Shown: positions 35,462-47,159 of the stretch, piece by piece | How positions within the stretch are numbered: the stretch's first letter is position 1 | Layout of the letters: each line of letters begins with the position of its first letter | Assembly: GCF_042453785.1 (NCBI RefSeq) | Contig: NC_091671.1 | Location: 39,199,001 to 39,263,000, forward strand | Length of the DNA: 64,000 bases | Direction of reading: 5' to 3' | Source of the DNA: Malus domestica | Taxonomy: Eukaryota; Streptophyta; Magnoliopsida; Rosales; Rosaceae | Made by a program: the position numbers and the translations under genes | Notes under the pieces: model-generated | Seen by the model: the letters and a program-made list of their open reading frames with translations, nothing else | Told to the model about the DNA's origin: nothing | The model's database searches: none

Positions 35462-35976
35462 TGTTTGTACCATACTTGACCAATCCCAAAACTACTGAGC
35501 ACCGGTCAACGTTATACCGTCAAGGACCCAAAAGAGTTTCCCTCCAACCAAGAGGCCAATCACAACACGACACGCGTCAACATTAGAAGCCAATCATAGC
35601 GCGACACATGTCAACATCAGAAGCTAATCACAACACGACACGTGTCAATGTCAGAATGAAACTAGAAACTCTCTTCTATAAATAGAGATCATTCTCTCAC
35701 AATATTTCCTAATGTCATTTGTACTAAATCATTCACTAGTACTCACAAAAGGAGAGCTTGAACCTATGTACTTGTGTAAACCCTTCACAACTAATGAGAA
35801 CTCCTCTACTCCGTGGACGTAGCTAATATGGGTGAACCACGTACATCTTGTGTTTGCTTTCCTGTCTCTATCCATTTACATACTTATCCACATTAATGAC
35901 CGGAGCAATCTAGCGAAGGTCACAAACTTAACACTTTCTGTTGTACCAAAGTCCCTATTGATTTTGTGTATCAACA
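35462..35976 (+). repeat. 3' LTR of the TR-GAG-like element
   Basis: 515 bp matching the 5' LTR with a modest number of substitutions. It has the same TATAAATAG box (near 35679) and terminal CA, followed by the TSD TTTAT. Confidence 0.92.
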
Positions 35977-36739
35977 TTTATCAATTTATATATAGTAGAT
36001 ATAGGTATTCAAATGTAATGAAAATTGAAGATAACCCAGTAAACTAAACATAAAAATTAATCAAAAACTGAATCTCCGAAGCAAAATTTGAATCTAAAAA
36101 TAGAGGAGCAAAAACCCTTTTACGCTAAAATTTGTGTGAGGTTTTTAGCGCATCTAACTAACCTGCAAATATATTAAAATTAGGAAAAAGTTATAGAGAA
36201 AAATTAATTAGCACATATAACTAACTTGCTTACAATAAGTGCTAAAGAAACACTGATATGGTTGCTTTATTGGAGATTCTAATTCTTAAATCAACTTGTT
36301 GATTTGTCGAAGGATTCATAATATATTCACCTACATTGGAACATGAAAATCATTAAAATTTTGATTAAAACTGTGATATGAAATATCAAAAAGTTGATTT
36401 AGGAATTAGAAGCTATAATTGACCAACCATACCGTTGTTTCTTGGACAATTTGAAAAGGTTGCTACGTCCTGCTGCCTTTTTTTATGGTTAGAACATCCA
36501 TGCTGCTTAATTATGCAAAATTGGCCAAGAGTGCTCTTCTGGTTTAAGATGAGAAACCAGAAGGTTATGAGAGAGTTTAAAGAAGGTTTTGTTTTTGTTG
36601 TGAGAAACCCTAATATTAAGGGTATATTACTACTTTGACATCAAGTTTTGGTTAGAATTATCATAAAACTAAAATGGTGGCAATAATTCTATATGTGATC
36701 TAAAATATGGTTACTTTTCCGAATTTTCTGAAAAGGGTG

Positions 36740-37400
36740 CAAGTTTTTAATTCAGACATTTTAATATATCAATAATCCAGTAACTAGTCGATAACACTTA
36801 AAAAAAAAAAAAAAAAAACACTTCCAACTCAATAGCTTAAAGAAAAACTCAACTAACTCGATAACCGGCAGCTAAAGATCAATTAAAGCGTGACAACTGG
36901 ATATATAAGATTTTTTTTCATCCAATCGAGCTCTCAAAGTGTTATTGTATAAGACTTGTAGTTTACAATTTTATTTTAATATTTTTCCAAACCATACTTG
37001 TATTAAGAATGGTTAAAGACGAACTGGCGTATACAACTACTCTGTATATATTACGATCTTGACTTAGTTATTATCTCTTTTTTTTATTGGCTTGTTGTCA
37101 ATCTTAATTTGTTGATTAAAGTAATTAATTAATTAAAATATGAGTTTAAAGTTGAGATGAACTCGTTCCTAATTAGTGTTTGATTAGTGCTAAAGCCAAC
37201 CTTCAAGAAAACGCGCAACTCTCTCGGTCCAAAGTCTTCTGACGTCTCTTTGCCGTCTTGCTTTGCGGTTTTACTTCGTCTTTCTTCTTCCTTTCCCTCT
37301 CCTCTCTCTCTCTCTCTCTACACATGCCTTTCCCTCCTACCTCGACGACCTTGTTGTTCTTTCTCCACCTAACTCGCCAATGAATTCCCCACAAAACCCA
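36740..37400. other. Promoter-side region of the aspartic protease gene
   Basis: AT-rich. A poly-A run lies at 36800-36818 and a CT-rich stretch, (TC)n, at 37300-37320 in the probable 5' leader. I do not assign a transcription start. Confidence 0.45.
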
Positions 37401-37411
37401 CCTCTCTAAAT

Positions 37412-37503
37412 CCCCAGAATCCAATCCAGGAATCGTTTTCGAATCCGGGTTTTCCCCCAGAATCCAATCCAGGAATCGTTTTCGAATCCGGGTTTTCCCC
37501 CAA
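37412..37503. repeat. 45-bp tandem duplication in the 5' leader of the protease gene
   Basis: CCCAGAATCCAATCCAGGAA followed by TCGTTTTCGAATCCGGGTTT occurs twice back to back, essentially identical, about 155 bp before the ATG at 37657. The near-identity implies a recent duplication. Confidence 0.92.
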
Positions 37504-37656
37504 AAGAACCAGCTGCTTTCCCTGCTGGATCCTAATGATCCAGATCTTAGAAGCTTCAAAATTCGGGACCACCAATCCAAAATCCAAAAATTGAGTCTTT
37601 GGGTTGTTTTCAATTTCGATTCCGGCCCCAAAGATTTCTGCTTTCTTTAATTTCAG

Positions 37657-39075
37657 ATGGATCTTCACAAAAATTCAAGAGCCGCCGTTCTGGGTTGTTT
37701 TCTGATTCTCTCCACGTTGTTTTCCGATGCGTCGGCAAACTTGGTGTTCTCCGTTAGCCACAAGTTCAAGGGCCGTGACGGGCGGTCGTTGAGCGAGCTC
37801 AAAGCCCACGATTTCCGCCGCCACGGCCGGATTCTCGCCGGCTCTGCTTCTGCGGTGGATCTGCAGCTCGGCGGCAATGGCCATCCGTCTGAAACCGGAC
37901 TATACTTCGCCAAGCTCGGGATTGGGTCGCCGTCGAAGGACTATTTTGTCCAGGTGGATACGGGGAGTGATATCCTGTGGGTCAATTGCGTAGGCTGCAC
38001 AAACTGTCCCAAGAAAAGTGACATCGGCGTGAAGCTCACATTGTATGATCCGAAAAGCTCATCGACTTCGAGTTCTGTTACTTGTGATCAGGAATTTTGC
38101 ACGTCGAAATACAACGGTCAACTGCCGGGCTGCCAGCCGGACTTGCTCTGCCAATACGACGTGACATATGGCGACGGAAGTGAGACGGCCGGATACTTTG
38201 TGCAGGACACTATTCAATTTGATGAGGGGACTAATGGCAGTGTTGTGTTTGGTTGCGGTGCTAAGCAGTCCGGGCAGCTGGGAAAGACTTCCGAGGCGCT
38301 TGATGGGATTCTCGGATTCGGGCAGGCAAATTCGTCTGTGTTTTCCCAGTTGGCTGCTTCCGGGAAGGTGAAGAAACAATTTGCACATTGTTTGGACAAT
38401 GTCCGCGGAGGTGGGATTTTCGCCTTTGGCGAAGTTGTGGAGCCCCAAGTGAACAACACAACTCCGTTGGTGGCAAATCAGGCCCATTACAATGTTGTAA
38501 TGGAGGCAATTGAGGTAGGAGGCGATGTCCTGCAGCTTGCCTCGGATGTTGGGACGATCATCGACAGCGGAACAACCCTGGCCTATCTACCGCAAGAGGT
38601 TTTCGACCCGGTGATGAAGAATGTTTTAGCCAAGCAGCCTGACTTGAACTTGCACACAGTTGACGACCAGTTCTCATGCTTCCAATTTTCCAGCAATGTA
38701 GACGATGGATTTCCATCGGTGACGTTCCACTTCAAGAATTCGGCTTCCCTGACGGTTTATCCCCATGACTATCTGTTCCAGCTGAAGGAAGATGTGTGGT
38801 GTTCCGGCTGGCAGAGCAGCGGGCTGAAATCGAAAGGTGGAGACTCCATGACGCTTCTGGGAGATTTGGTGCTGTCGAACAAGCTGGTGATTTATGATCT
38901 GGAGAAACAGACGATTGGTTGGGCCGATTACAACTGCTCATCAAGCATCAAAGTGGGGAACGAGAAGACAGGAGGAGAAGATACAATTGGTGCTCATAAT
39001 ATTTCTTCAGCTTCCACTTTTACAATTGGGAGATTAATATTGACATTCTTCTTGTTAATATCTGCTGTGTTTTAG
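37657..39075 (+). CDS. A36/A39-like plant aspartic protease, GPI-anchor type, intronless
   Basis: One uninterrupted frame of 472 residues. It has an N-terminal signal peptide (hydrophobic AVLGCFLILSTLFSDASA), a propeptide with RRHGRIL, then the pepsin-like A1 fold: catalytic D101 in VDTGSDILWVNC and D303 in IIDSGTTLAYLP, with the Cys-rich CVGCTNCPKK insertion of nepenthesin-like enzymes, YGDGSETAGYFVQD, and FGCGAKQSGQLG. Late motifs TVYPHDYLF and GDLVLSNKLVIYDLEKQTIG match Arabidopsis A36/A39. The C-terminus is a hydrophobic tail (FTIGRLILTFFLLISAVF) after a Ser-rich segment, as for GPI addition, so the enzyme should sit outside the plasma membrane. A36/A39 act in pollen and pollen-tube wall function in Arabidopsis. 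Close relatives are multi-exon as I recall; this copy has no intron. It converges with the BPM gene. Confidence 0.95.
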   Translation: MDLHKNSRAAVLGCFLILSTLFSDASANLVFSVSHKFKGRDGRSLSELKAHDFRRHGRILAGSASAVDLQLGGNGHPSETGLYFAKLGIGSPSKDYFVQVDTGSDILWVNCVGCTNCPKKSDIGVKLTLYDPKSSSTSSSVTCDQEFCTSKYNGQLPGCQPDLLCQYDVTYGDGSETAGYFVQDTIQFDEGTNGSVVFGCGAKQSGQLGKTSEALDGILGFGQANSSVFSQLAASGKVKKQFAHCLDNVRGGGIFAFGEVVEPQVNNTTPLVANQAHYNVVMEAIEVGGDVLQLASDVGTIIDSGTTLAYLPQEVFDPVMKNVLAKQPDLNLHTVDDQFSCFQFSSNVDDGFPSVTFHFKNSASLTVYPHDYLFQLKEDVWCSGWQSSGLKSKGGDSMTLLGDLVLSNKLVIYDLEKQTIGWADYNCSSSIKVGNEKTGGEDTIGAHNISSASTFTIGRLILTFFLLISAVF

Positions 39076-39694
39076 ATTTTTACTTGAACAAATATTGGCC
39101 AGCATTCATTCTTTTTTGTTGCATCATAAATTTTATCAATGAAATTGTGTGATTTTACATCCATGTTAAGACTCTTGGAATTCTGTGTATTTGCTTTTTT
39201 TTTTCCCCCTTAAAAAATGGACCAGCTGGCTTTGTCATATCAGTTTACCTTTCTGAAAGTCGAGAAAATTCACAAAGTCATTTCAGCCTCTTCAAACTTA
39301 GGACATGCCGCAATGACTTGCGCTTTTAGTTTCTCACATGGCTGTACGTGTTTGGCTAGAAATGTCACCACAGTATCATGGCATCTCGTTGCATGGAAGT
39401 TCAAATGAGAGAAACGAATTTTTGCTACAACTTTCACTTAAGAGAGAGAAAGGGAGAGTTACAAAGCAAAGAATTGAATTTTACATTTTATCAATCAGTA
39501 GAGTAAGTACTACAACTTTCACATTACAAGCCAACGTGGCATCAACATCCTTTTGAATTACACAAGGCTAAAAACACTAGCAGTTATTTCTAAACCTAGA
39601 ACTATTCTCTCCTCACAATTTTTTTGTTTCTTTTCAATTCGTTCTTTCTTCTTTTCCATTGTCTACAGAGAAAACGTTTAGAAAGTTCACTTGA

Positions 39695-42439
39695 CTATAG
39701 CCTTTGCTTCACCCGCCTGCCATGGATGTCACTGCCATCGAGAATAGCTTCATTTCCGTGCCTGCCTGAGGATGCAGAATGCTCACTAACACTAGCTACG
39801 TATTCCAGGAGTTCAGTCAGAACGGATGGGCAGCTTTCCTTTAAGTGTTTGTAACCATCTGTTTGCATCACACCTGCAACAAAAAGAATTACGTATCGTT
39901 TAGTGAGTTACATAGCATTTCGGTTCAGAACCCATTGATTAAACAAAGAATACACAAGGACCAAAACGACACCAGAAGTAATACGAAATTATCTTCCATA
40001 TAACCAAATTATCATCCATAATCATCATGGACAATCACATCTGGAATTCATGATGATAACAGTTTTCCTTTGCAAATTACATACAAAAATTTTGTTTTCA
40101 TAGTATTGTAAAACAAAGTTTCATAGAGAAATGGGCTACCTAATAGATTTCCGGGAGTTGCGATGAATCTGAGACACACAGGTTTCAGCTGGGAGCAGTG
40201 ATGTTGTTCTGCCAAAGCTATTGTCGTTGCCACATTGTTTATAGCGACATCCTGGCAGAGATTTGCCTCACATATCAACCTGAGCCTGTCTAAGCCATAT
40301 CGATCTGCTGCTGCAAGCAGATGCTGAGCCATCAAAGTGGAAGCCCCATTGGAGTTAATTCCAGTAAGCTCTTCTATGTCAGGCAGTGAGTCCCAGTATA
40401 TAAAATGAAGTAACGCCTGCAGAAGGACAAAATTAATGAGTGGGTAAGGATATGCTTGAAACTAGTTGTATATTTCATATTAGTCTTTCAGACAATGGGT
40501 GGGTAAAGAAAACTTAAAGGGAGAGCGCAAATAAAATAAACATGAAAACGGTCCCAAGAGGATGGTTATAATTCACCAATTCTCAAATTTCACATGACAT
40601 CACAAGAACCACAAAATTAGAGAAGAAAACCACATCGTCAACCTATCTTACATTTCTAATGAAGGAGGATAAGCACTACATGTAAAAACATAATAAACCC
40701 CATGAAAAACTGAATCTTACTACTTCTTGCTAGGCCACATTATACTACTTAATACCAAACAAAACAAATCACTACTGCAATGCAATACAGATTACTTACA
40801 TCAATCATGCAATCCGCTAGCGATATTGCAGCTAAAGCACAGTAAACATGAGATTATACTCATGGATACCAAATAAATATGGTAACCAACTTAAAACACT
40901 AAGTGCAAACATTTATCAGTGTCAGTAACCAAAGAAAAGAAGAAATGCAACAAACCTTGAAGACTGGAGCCTCTATGTCCTCAACTTTTATGCAACAAGT
41001 ATTCTGATCTTTCATAGGACCAAATAGTTGGGCCCAGAATACAGGTGATCGAGCTGCTAGTACCAACTTGTGAGCAGAGAAAATCTCCTCGTCAACTTCA
41101 AAACTAATATCAGTTCCCTTTCCGGTTTCCAGTAGCTTGCCAAACTGATGGACCATGCTGGATGGTGGAATTGGTATAGAGTAAATTTTTGGTCCCTGTG
41201 TATGTGACTTCACAACGCCAACCATACAGTTAACTGATAGGCAATCATCTTTAAGGTAGTCTGATGTCTCCAGAGAAGTTCTTTTGAAAAAACGTTTGTA
41301 ACCCCTGCAGCATCCAAAGAAACCATTAAATTGTTGCTACACGTAAACTATTATAAAAATGGAAACCATAAATAATACAGAGAGCTAAAATTAAGCTAGA
41401 TCCGTGAACATCACACGACATGATTGATACTATTGGACAGATTTGCGACCATTATATTCTTTTCACATTACATTGCTATCTAATACATTCACGGCATCAA
41501 AAGAAGTAATCAATCACACTCCCGGGCAGTTACTTTAAACAGCAAATGGAGCATTAACATGATTAACAAAAACAGTGAATTTATTCTCTAAGCGCCTGAA
41601 ACAGATTTGCATGATTTGCATGTTCATTCCTACCTTTACCCATACACCGAAGAACATAACTCAAGATCCACCACATAGAAATCAAATTATAGATATTTCA
41701 TACACAAATTCTAACGTTTTGACAAGCCAAAGAAAAGCAATCAAAACTTTTCAACCCCCACGTCAACTGATTGCTTCACATTTCTTAATCAAAATGGCCA
41801 GTTTTCGATATATTTCACATCGACTGCAACAATCAGAGCCAACCGAGAACAATTGAACCACGCTTCTTTTTTTTCAGAAAACAAACATGGAAAACCAAAG
41901 TTACCAACTAGCATACAGCAATACACTTTCATCACAAAAGAAAGAACTCAGAAAAGCAAGATTCCCACAAATACACAATAAACCAAGAACTCGAAAATTG
42001 GGCAAACCCACCACATGCTTCCGCGATACTTGAGCGTGTACGGACCGCTATCCAATGTCCTCCCGAAATGGCTATGCACCTTGTGCCTCTCGTTCCCGCT
42101 CTGATCCAAAAGCGTCAATTCGAACAGCGCTCTCACATCGGCTCCTTCGCTCGCAAGCGCGATGAACAGCGAGACGTAGGCGGCATTGTCCTCAACGCTC
42201 TTGCCGTCCGGGTAGAAATAGATGGCCCACGAAAACCCACCCACATTAAACGTATCGGACGCTATGTACTTCCCAATCCCAATCCCCTTGGACAGCGAAT
42301 AGCCGTTGATCTTGAAATGGTGGGTCCCGTTGACGGTCTCGGTGATCGACGTCGATGCGGTGGTGGTCGGAGGCGGCGAAGAGGCTGGGGAAGACGAAGA
42401 CGACGAGGGCCTGGAGGTTTCTATGAGAACCCTACCCAT
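39695..42439 (-). CDS. BPM: BTB/POZ-MATH (BPM) protein, CUL3 substrate adaptor
   Basis: Four exons: 42439-42012, 41304-40956, 40416-40140 and 39873-39695, total 1233 bp, 410 residues. All borders are GT/AG and phases agree. The N-terminus is Ser/Pro-rich, then a MATH domain from about residue 30 ([69 protein letters not shown] at the exon 1/2 junction). The BTB domain starts near residue 185 ([35 protein letters not shown]) and continues through exon 3 ([33 protein letters not shown]). The C-terminal BACK-like part follows to [15 protein letters not shown] proteins link substrates such as class-I HD-ZIP, ERF/AP2 and clade A PP2C proteins to CUL3 E3 ligase, and act in nucleus and cytosol. Length and exon structure are typical. 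Start chosen at the only in-frame ATG before MATH. Confidence 0.95.
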
Positions 42440-43238
42440 CACCCAATTGAATTACTTGGATTTGAGATCTGGGGTTTAATGAGAAATGTGGAATTCGGAT
42501 AAAATTGGATGCGGAAATGAGAGATTTGGGACTTTAGGATAGAGAAAGATTCAATCTTTTCCTGAAGATTTTCACGGGAAAGTGATGGGGAATCTAGGGT
42601 TTCGTTTCTCGAAGGTGAATTTGCAGGGCTTCACAACCTGTGAGAGAGGAGAGAGAGAGAGTGTGTGACAAGTGGAAGACAATGATGCTTGTGAAGGTGT
42701 TTTTTTTATAGTTTGTTTTTTCCGACCCGTGAATTATTATTCACGGAGAAAAAAAAAGAAAGCGGCTGCGGCACTTGCCGACCTACGTAATCGTTAATCA
42801 ACTCGCGTTCTCATTAACCCACGTCACCATCACCATCCAGCGCTTTGCGCCCAAGGAGAGATTTTTCAGTACGCATACTGGTACATTATGTATCACTATA
42901 TAAATTGTGGGATATGTGTATTAAAAAATTAATAACTTATAAAATAAAATTTCTCACTACTTCCATAAAAACACATAGTGTATTATTCTTGTTCTGATCA
43001 CAATAAAAAATTTCTCGCGTTCAAGGGCATTTCTTGTTTAGATAATGGTCGTCTCTTCCAATGGAAACTGACTTGTTCTTCCATTTTCTTCTTCTTCTTC
43101 TATTTATGATCAACATATTTTTATACGGATATAATAATTGTAAATGTTGGTTCTTTTTATCATCATTTAAAGATGATATATGTAAAAAATCATTATGTTG
43201 GACATTATTTAGCCATCCGTTACTATCAAACCAATTGA
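42440..43238. other. BPM 5' leader and upstream region
   Basis: Contains a GA/TG microsatellite (about 42638-42668) in the probable 5' leader. It is AT-rich further upstream. No exon seen. Confidence 0.5.
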
Positions 43239-43432
43239 TGAATTTGGTAACAAGTAAAATATTTATAATGAACAATCGATTTGTTTGATATTTATGAATA
43301 GCATAAGAGATTACAAAAATACTATTAGTTTTTTGTGAATTTGATAACAAGTAAAATATTTATAATGAACAATCGATTTGTTTGATATTTATGAATAGCA
43401 TAAGAGATTACAAAAATACTATTAGTTTTTTG
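43239..43432. repeat. 97-bp perfect-like tandem duplication
   Basis: 43239-43335 and 43336-43432 are the same 97-bp unit starting TGAATTTGGTAACAAGTAAA / TGAATTTGATAACAAGTAAA, with one difference seen. It is non-coding. Confidence 0.93.
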
Positions 43433-43776
43433 TCTTTATATTTTGTTCATATTGTTTATACAATAATAATACACTTTGCAATGTCACCAAAAAAAAAATG
43501 TTCACCAACATAAACATTAATACACTTTGCAGACAGATAACACCTTATCACATTTGTATTTCATAATACAAGTTCGATTCTAACAATTCTTCTCTCCTTC
43601 ACACCTAACTATTTAACATCGCTCTTCTAAAAGACGATACACTCGCAATTTTATTTTATTTTTTCCATTTATTTGTTGATGTGAAAAGTCAATATAACAC
43701 AAAGATTAAAGCCATTGGTTTGTTGCTCAAATGGTGCGGGGATTGGTTAATTTCACAGTAAATTTCTCTATATATT

Positions 43777-44747
43777 ATGAGTTGCTTCCTGCTCCCTAAG
43801 TGTTTCTGTGACAACCTAAATCGATTGGTAGCCAATTTTTGGTGGAATGGGAGTGAGGGTGACAGACAGATACATTGGCTCTCTTGGGACAAGTTATGCT
43901 CTCCTAAGTCGGAAGGTCGTTTGGGTTTTCCGCAACCTATACGCTTTCAACCTGGCTCTCTTAGCAAAACAGGCTTGGAGGATTATCTTGGAGGGTTTTC
44001 CGCAACTTATATTAGAGAAATTAGGGATTGTTTGATCTGGCACTTTGGAAAAAAATGAGCCTTCTCAGTTAAGTCTGCTTACCACATTGCCAGAAATTTG
44101 CTTCTTTATGTTGCTTCTTTCTCATCCTTAAGTCCCCCTTTGAAACTTTGGAATGTCATCTAGAAGGCCAATGGTGCAGGTCGGTGCTCCTGGATATGTT
44201 CACCCATTGGCGCCTTTCCGAGATCATCTGACCCGCCACCCACATCGGTTTTGTTTCTCGAGCTGGCCGACACTCTCCCCCCCACCAATTTCTCTTGTGC
44301 CATGATGATATATTGGGCCATTTGGAACAGCAGGAACTCGATGCTATGGAATGACAAATGCGATACGTCAAACCTAGCGGTGACTCGGGCGATCTGTTGT
44401 GCAGGAGTTTATCAAAGTTAATTCCTCATCTCCCCGTCCCAGCGGTGCCTCCTCTAGTCCTGCCAAATGGCTTTGGTTGTTAGGGATGGTGTTCTTTGGG
44501 CAGTGGCAAAAGGTTTTCAAAATGTTGTTATTGAAGGTGATTCTCTTCAGATTGTTGGAGGATATGAGGATACGGAGTACTGGCTTTCTACAATCATTGA
44601 AGATGTGTGTACCCATGTCCGCCACCAAGGCAACACCCTGGCCCATCGATTCACTCGTTACAGCTTGAATATAGGTAGTTCGTGCGAATGGTTAGATAGT
44701 CTTCCAACTTTCATTGTGGATCTCTTCTTGGAAGACCTTTTGTAATT
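43777..44747 (+). pseudogene. LINE RT C-terminus and RNase H-like pseudogene
   Basis: Plus-strand frames give the thumb/zf-RVT part of a plant L1-type reverse transcriptase (see FWWNG and IHWLSW near 43830-43890), the linker LWN..KAN, and a C-terminal RNase H module with EGDSLQI and QGNTLAHRFTRYSL. The catalytic FADD RT core is absent because the 5' part was never integrated. At least two frameshifts and several stops are present. Confidence 0.85.
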
Positions 44748-44825
44748 TGTCATGTACTGTCTTGTATTCATTTCGTTGGGCTTTGAAGTTTGCTTTTGGC
44801 TTCTGCCTATAATGAAATCACTATC

Positions 44826-45185
44826 TGTTTATACCATATTTAGGGCATCTGTATTTAGACCTCGTATAAATATTCGGGGGACTCAAATGTAATTATGCAA
44901 TAAAGGAAGGGGCAAATATGTAATAAATGAGGAGTCCTTATTCTATAAAAGGACTCCTCATCCTCACAATTGGAAGAGGCCATTTCTTAAGGCTACTTCA
45001 TTCTCTCAAAACTCTCACATTACAGAGCTCCCTCACTCCCCTCACCTCTCAGATAAATACATAATTAGTGTGGACGTAGCCCAAACCTTGGGGTGAACCA
45101 CAATATATCTTGTGTTATTTACATTGCTTGCAGATTCACGGTTGGATTTACGTTGTACCAAGACCTCCGGTTTTGTGCATCAACA
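44826..45185 (+). repeat. 5' LTR of the 3.9-kb element
   Basis: 360 bp. It carries CTATAAAAGGACTCC, with a TATA box at 44944-44950, about 120 bp into the LTR, and ends GCATCAACA just before the primer-binding site. Confidence 0.93.
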
Positions 45186-45483
45186 TTTGGCGCCGTCTGT
45201 GGGAATCGATACGAAAAGTTGCGTCGGTTCTCTTTCATTTTTTCACATCCAATGTGAATCTGCAAGAACCCAGAACCTCCTGTCAACTACTCCGTGTACA
45301 TGGTCCAGCAGTAGAAGAATTCACAGTGTTAAATCCTAACTGCCAAAAACACAAGCCCACAATCTGCAAAACGGTGAATCAACACACAAGCTCGTCATCA
45401 TGCCCAGGCCCACAAGCCCAATCCTAACTGCCAAAAAATAAAAATAAAAAAACCTCTTCATCAGAAAATCACTTCGCAGGTTC

Positions 45484-46188
45484 TTGGTTTTCCCAGTAGT
45501 CTCGGTCGTTCCCTCTCGGATTTTCTGGAGTTGGAGCCGCTGCAGTGCATTTCTCGGCTCCATGTTGCCGTCGTGGATCGGTTTTCCGGAGTTGACAGCC
45601 AAAATGGGCCCAACCAAGTCAATCTCAAAACCCCAAATCACTAATTTGAATAAAGCTGCTCAATTTCTGAAACCCTCATCGTTTTCACCGGGATTTAATA
45701 TTAATTTGTTGTTTTGTGCTGTCCAACCAAAAACCACAAGAACCGATGAAGCTCGCTTCCCGCGACCAGATGCTCCATTTCTTCCCCGCAGTCCTTCACG
45801 GTTTGAAATGATGGGTCGCCGTGTCGGGTCAGCTTATGTTGTTCTTTATGTTCTTGTTTGTCAACTGTTTGTGTCGAATTTGGGTGACTATGTCTCGAAC
45901 TTGAAGTCGGGCGAGTACTCGTCGGCAATAGGAGACCCAGGAATGAGGAACCCAAATGTGAGAGTTGCGTTGGAAGCTTGGAACTTCTGCAATGAAGTTG
46001 GAAGTGAAGCGTCCGGCATGGGCAGCCCTAGGCTCGCCGATAAAAAAGGTGATAGTTCACCGGCTGTTTCTGCTCGCAAGCGCGTCGTCGGAGTTCTGCC
46101 CGACACCCCCGGAGACACCCTTCAACTCCGAGACAAGCTGCATAAGACAATGACGCATATTGGGCAGTTCGTGAAAGGCCGTACTTAA
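45484..46188 (+). other. Coding-like cargo segment 1, unidentified
   Basis: An open frame of up to 234 residues inside the LTR element. Its better half starts at a Met near 45809: a hydrophobic, signal-like stretch (VGSAYVVLYVLVCQLFVSNL), then GDYVSNLKSGEYSSAIGDPG and VRVALEAWNFCNEVGSEASG, then KRVVGVLPDTPGDTLQLRD. This looks like host protein sequence rather than Gag or Pol and has balanced composition, but I do not recognise the family. I infer capture of a host transcript fragment; the frame before 45800 may be chance. Confidence 0.5.
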
Positions 46189-46659
46189 AGAATTCCATAA
46201 GGCTCATAGGCTTGCAACTGAAAGGGTCAGAGGCCCAAGTTACTGTTGTCAAAAGTTATTGTTGTCAAGAAGATTTCGGTGGCAGCCGACGATTCAGATC
46301 CGGATCTTGGCTGAGTTAACGACCTCTTGATGTAGAGGACTTTTGTTACAGTCTGATTGCCATGATTTGGAAGCTAGATGATCATCATCATGTGATGTCA
46401 AATGACGAATGGAGGAGATCCAAAATTAATAAATGATAGATGGATGATGATCGAAAATGATAGAGATCTACTGCAAAGCTTGCCTATTGCAGTGGTAATC
46501 CCATTTCGTACAAAGCTGAGAGCCAAGTCTTCTTCTTTGTCTTCCGTATCTCTGCACAATCTCCAACTGCATCATCATCACAGCCCTAAAAATAATGCAG
46601 TAATGGGTTATCTTCAACAACCCACTTGGATAAAGGGAATAACTCTCCGCATGTGCTAA

Positions 46660-46949
46660 ATCCGACCCATACCATCTTGTCCGCCCATCAGCTTGTCAAA
46701 AGAAACAGAAACAAAAGCAGTAAAGGTAAAGCAGTTTTCTTTAAACAAACAGCTGGAAAGTGGTTCCGCGACCATGATGATAAAGGAATTCAGACACTTA
46801 ATGATGCCAAGTTGCCATCCCACTACAAGGTCCCAGCATCTCCTTGTGTCAGTGCCTTGGGACATTGGATTGACAAGACACCGAGCACCATTATTCCTAA
46901 AAAGAACGGTCCTTCAAGAAAGCGAAAGCAAAAGAGAAAGCAAAAGTAA
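46660..46949 (+). other. Coding-like cargo segment 2, unidentified
   Basis: A plus-strand frame reads [40 protein letters not shown] and ends with a basic [15 protein letters not shown] tail before TAA. It does not resemble retroelement proteins. Possibly a second captured piece; function unknown. Confidence 0.4.
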
Positions 46950-47159
46950 GGAATAAACTCCCCACCAGAATGATGTGATTAACTTTTCTTGTTTTTGTAT
47001 GATGTGATTTATTTTTCTTAGCTTTCAGAGACATCTGTATAAACCCCATCAAAGGGTAATATAAAAAAAAACGGAAAAGCCCAAAACAAATGGGCTGGCA
47101 TGTTGTGGAGGGCGAAAGCCCATAAGCCCAAAACTATTCGACAATCTGCCGCTATTAGC

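Larger units (their letters stand above)
27016..35976 (+). mobile_element. Non-autonomous Gypsy-type LTR element (TR-GAG/LARD-like), 8.96 kb
   Basis: LTRs 27016-27529 and 35462-35976 are nearly identical, with TG...CA ends. TTTAT at 27011-27015 and 35977-35981 is an exact 5-bp target duplication. The primer-binding site TTTGGCGCCGTCTGTGAGAA follows the 5' LTR at once, and purine-rich AACTTAAGGGAGCA precedes the 3' LTR. The interior holds a degenerate gag (27630-29230), no recognisable protease, RT, integrase or RNase H, about 5 kb of tandem and palindromic repeats, and an antisense ORF (32597-33263). A Gag without pol fits TR-GAG elements, mobilised in trans by autonomous Gypsy relatives. The solo LTR at 13051-13560 is the same family. 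Confidence 0.9.
26753..36729. mobile_element. Mutator-like TIR element interrupted by an LTR retrotransposon
   Basis: About 110-130 bp at 26753-26870 is the inverted copy of 36610-36729: GAAAAGTAACCATATTTTAG on the left, and CTAAAATATGGTTACTTTTC on the right. Both arms include ATAATTCTAACCAAAACTT. A 10-bp direct repeat GAAAAGAGTG (26743-26752) / GAAAAGGGTG (36730-36739), one mismatch, flanks it, in the 9-10 bp range of Mutator-like elements. Without the LTR element (27016-35976) and its TSD copy, the original element is about 1 kb and has no transposase. Confidence 0.75.

Noticed and set aside
38059..38487. Minus-strand frames opposite the aspartic protease
   Set aside because: Long antisense frames are expected in this GC-richer coding sequence; the plus-strand frame has catalytic motifs and explains the region.
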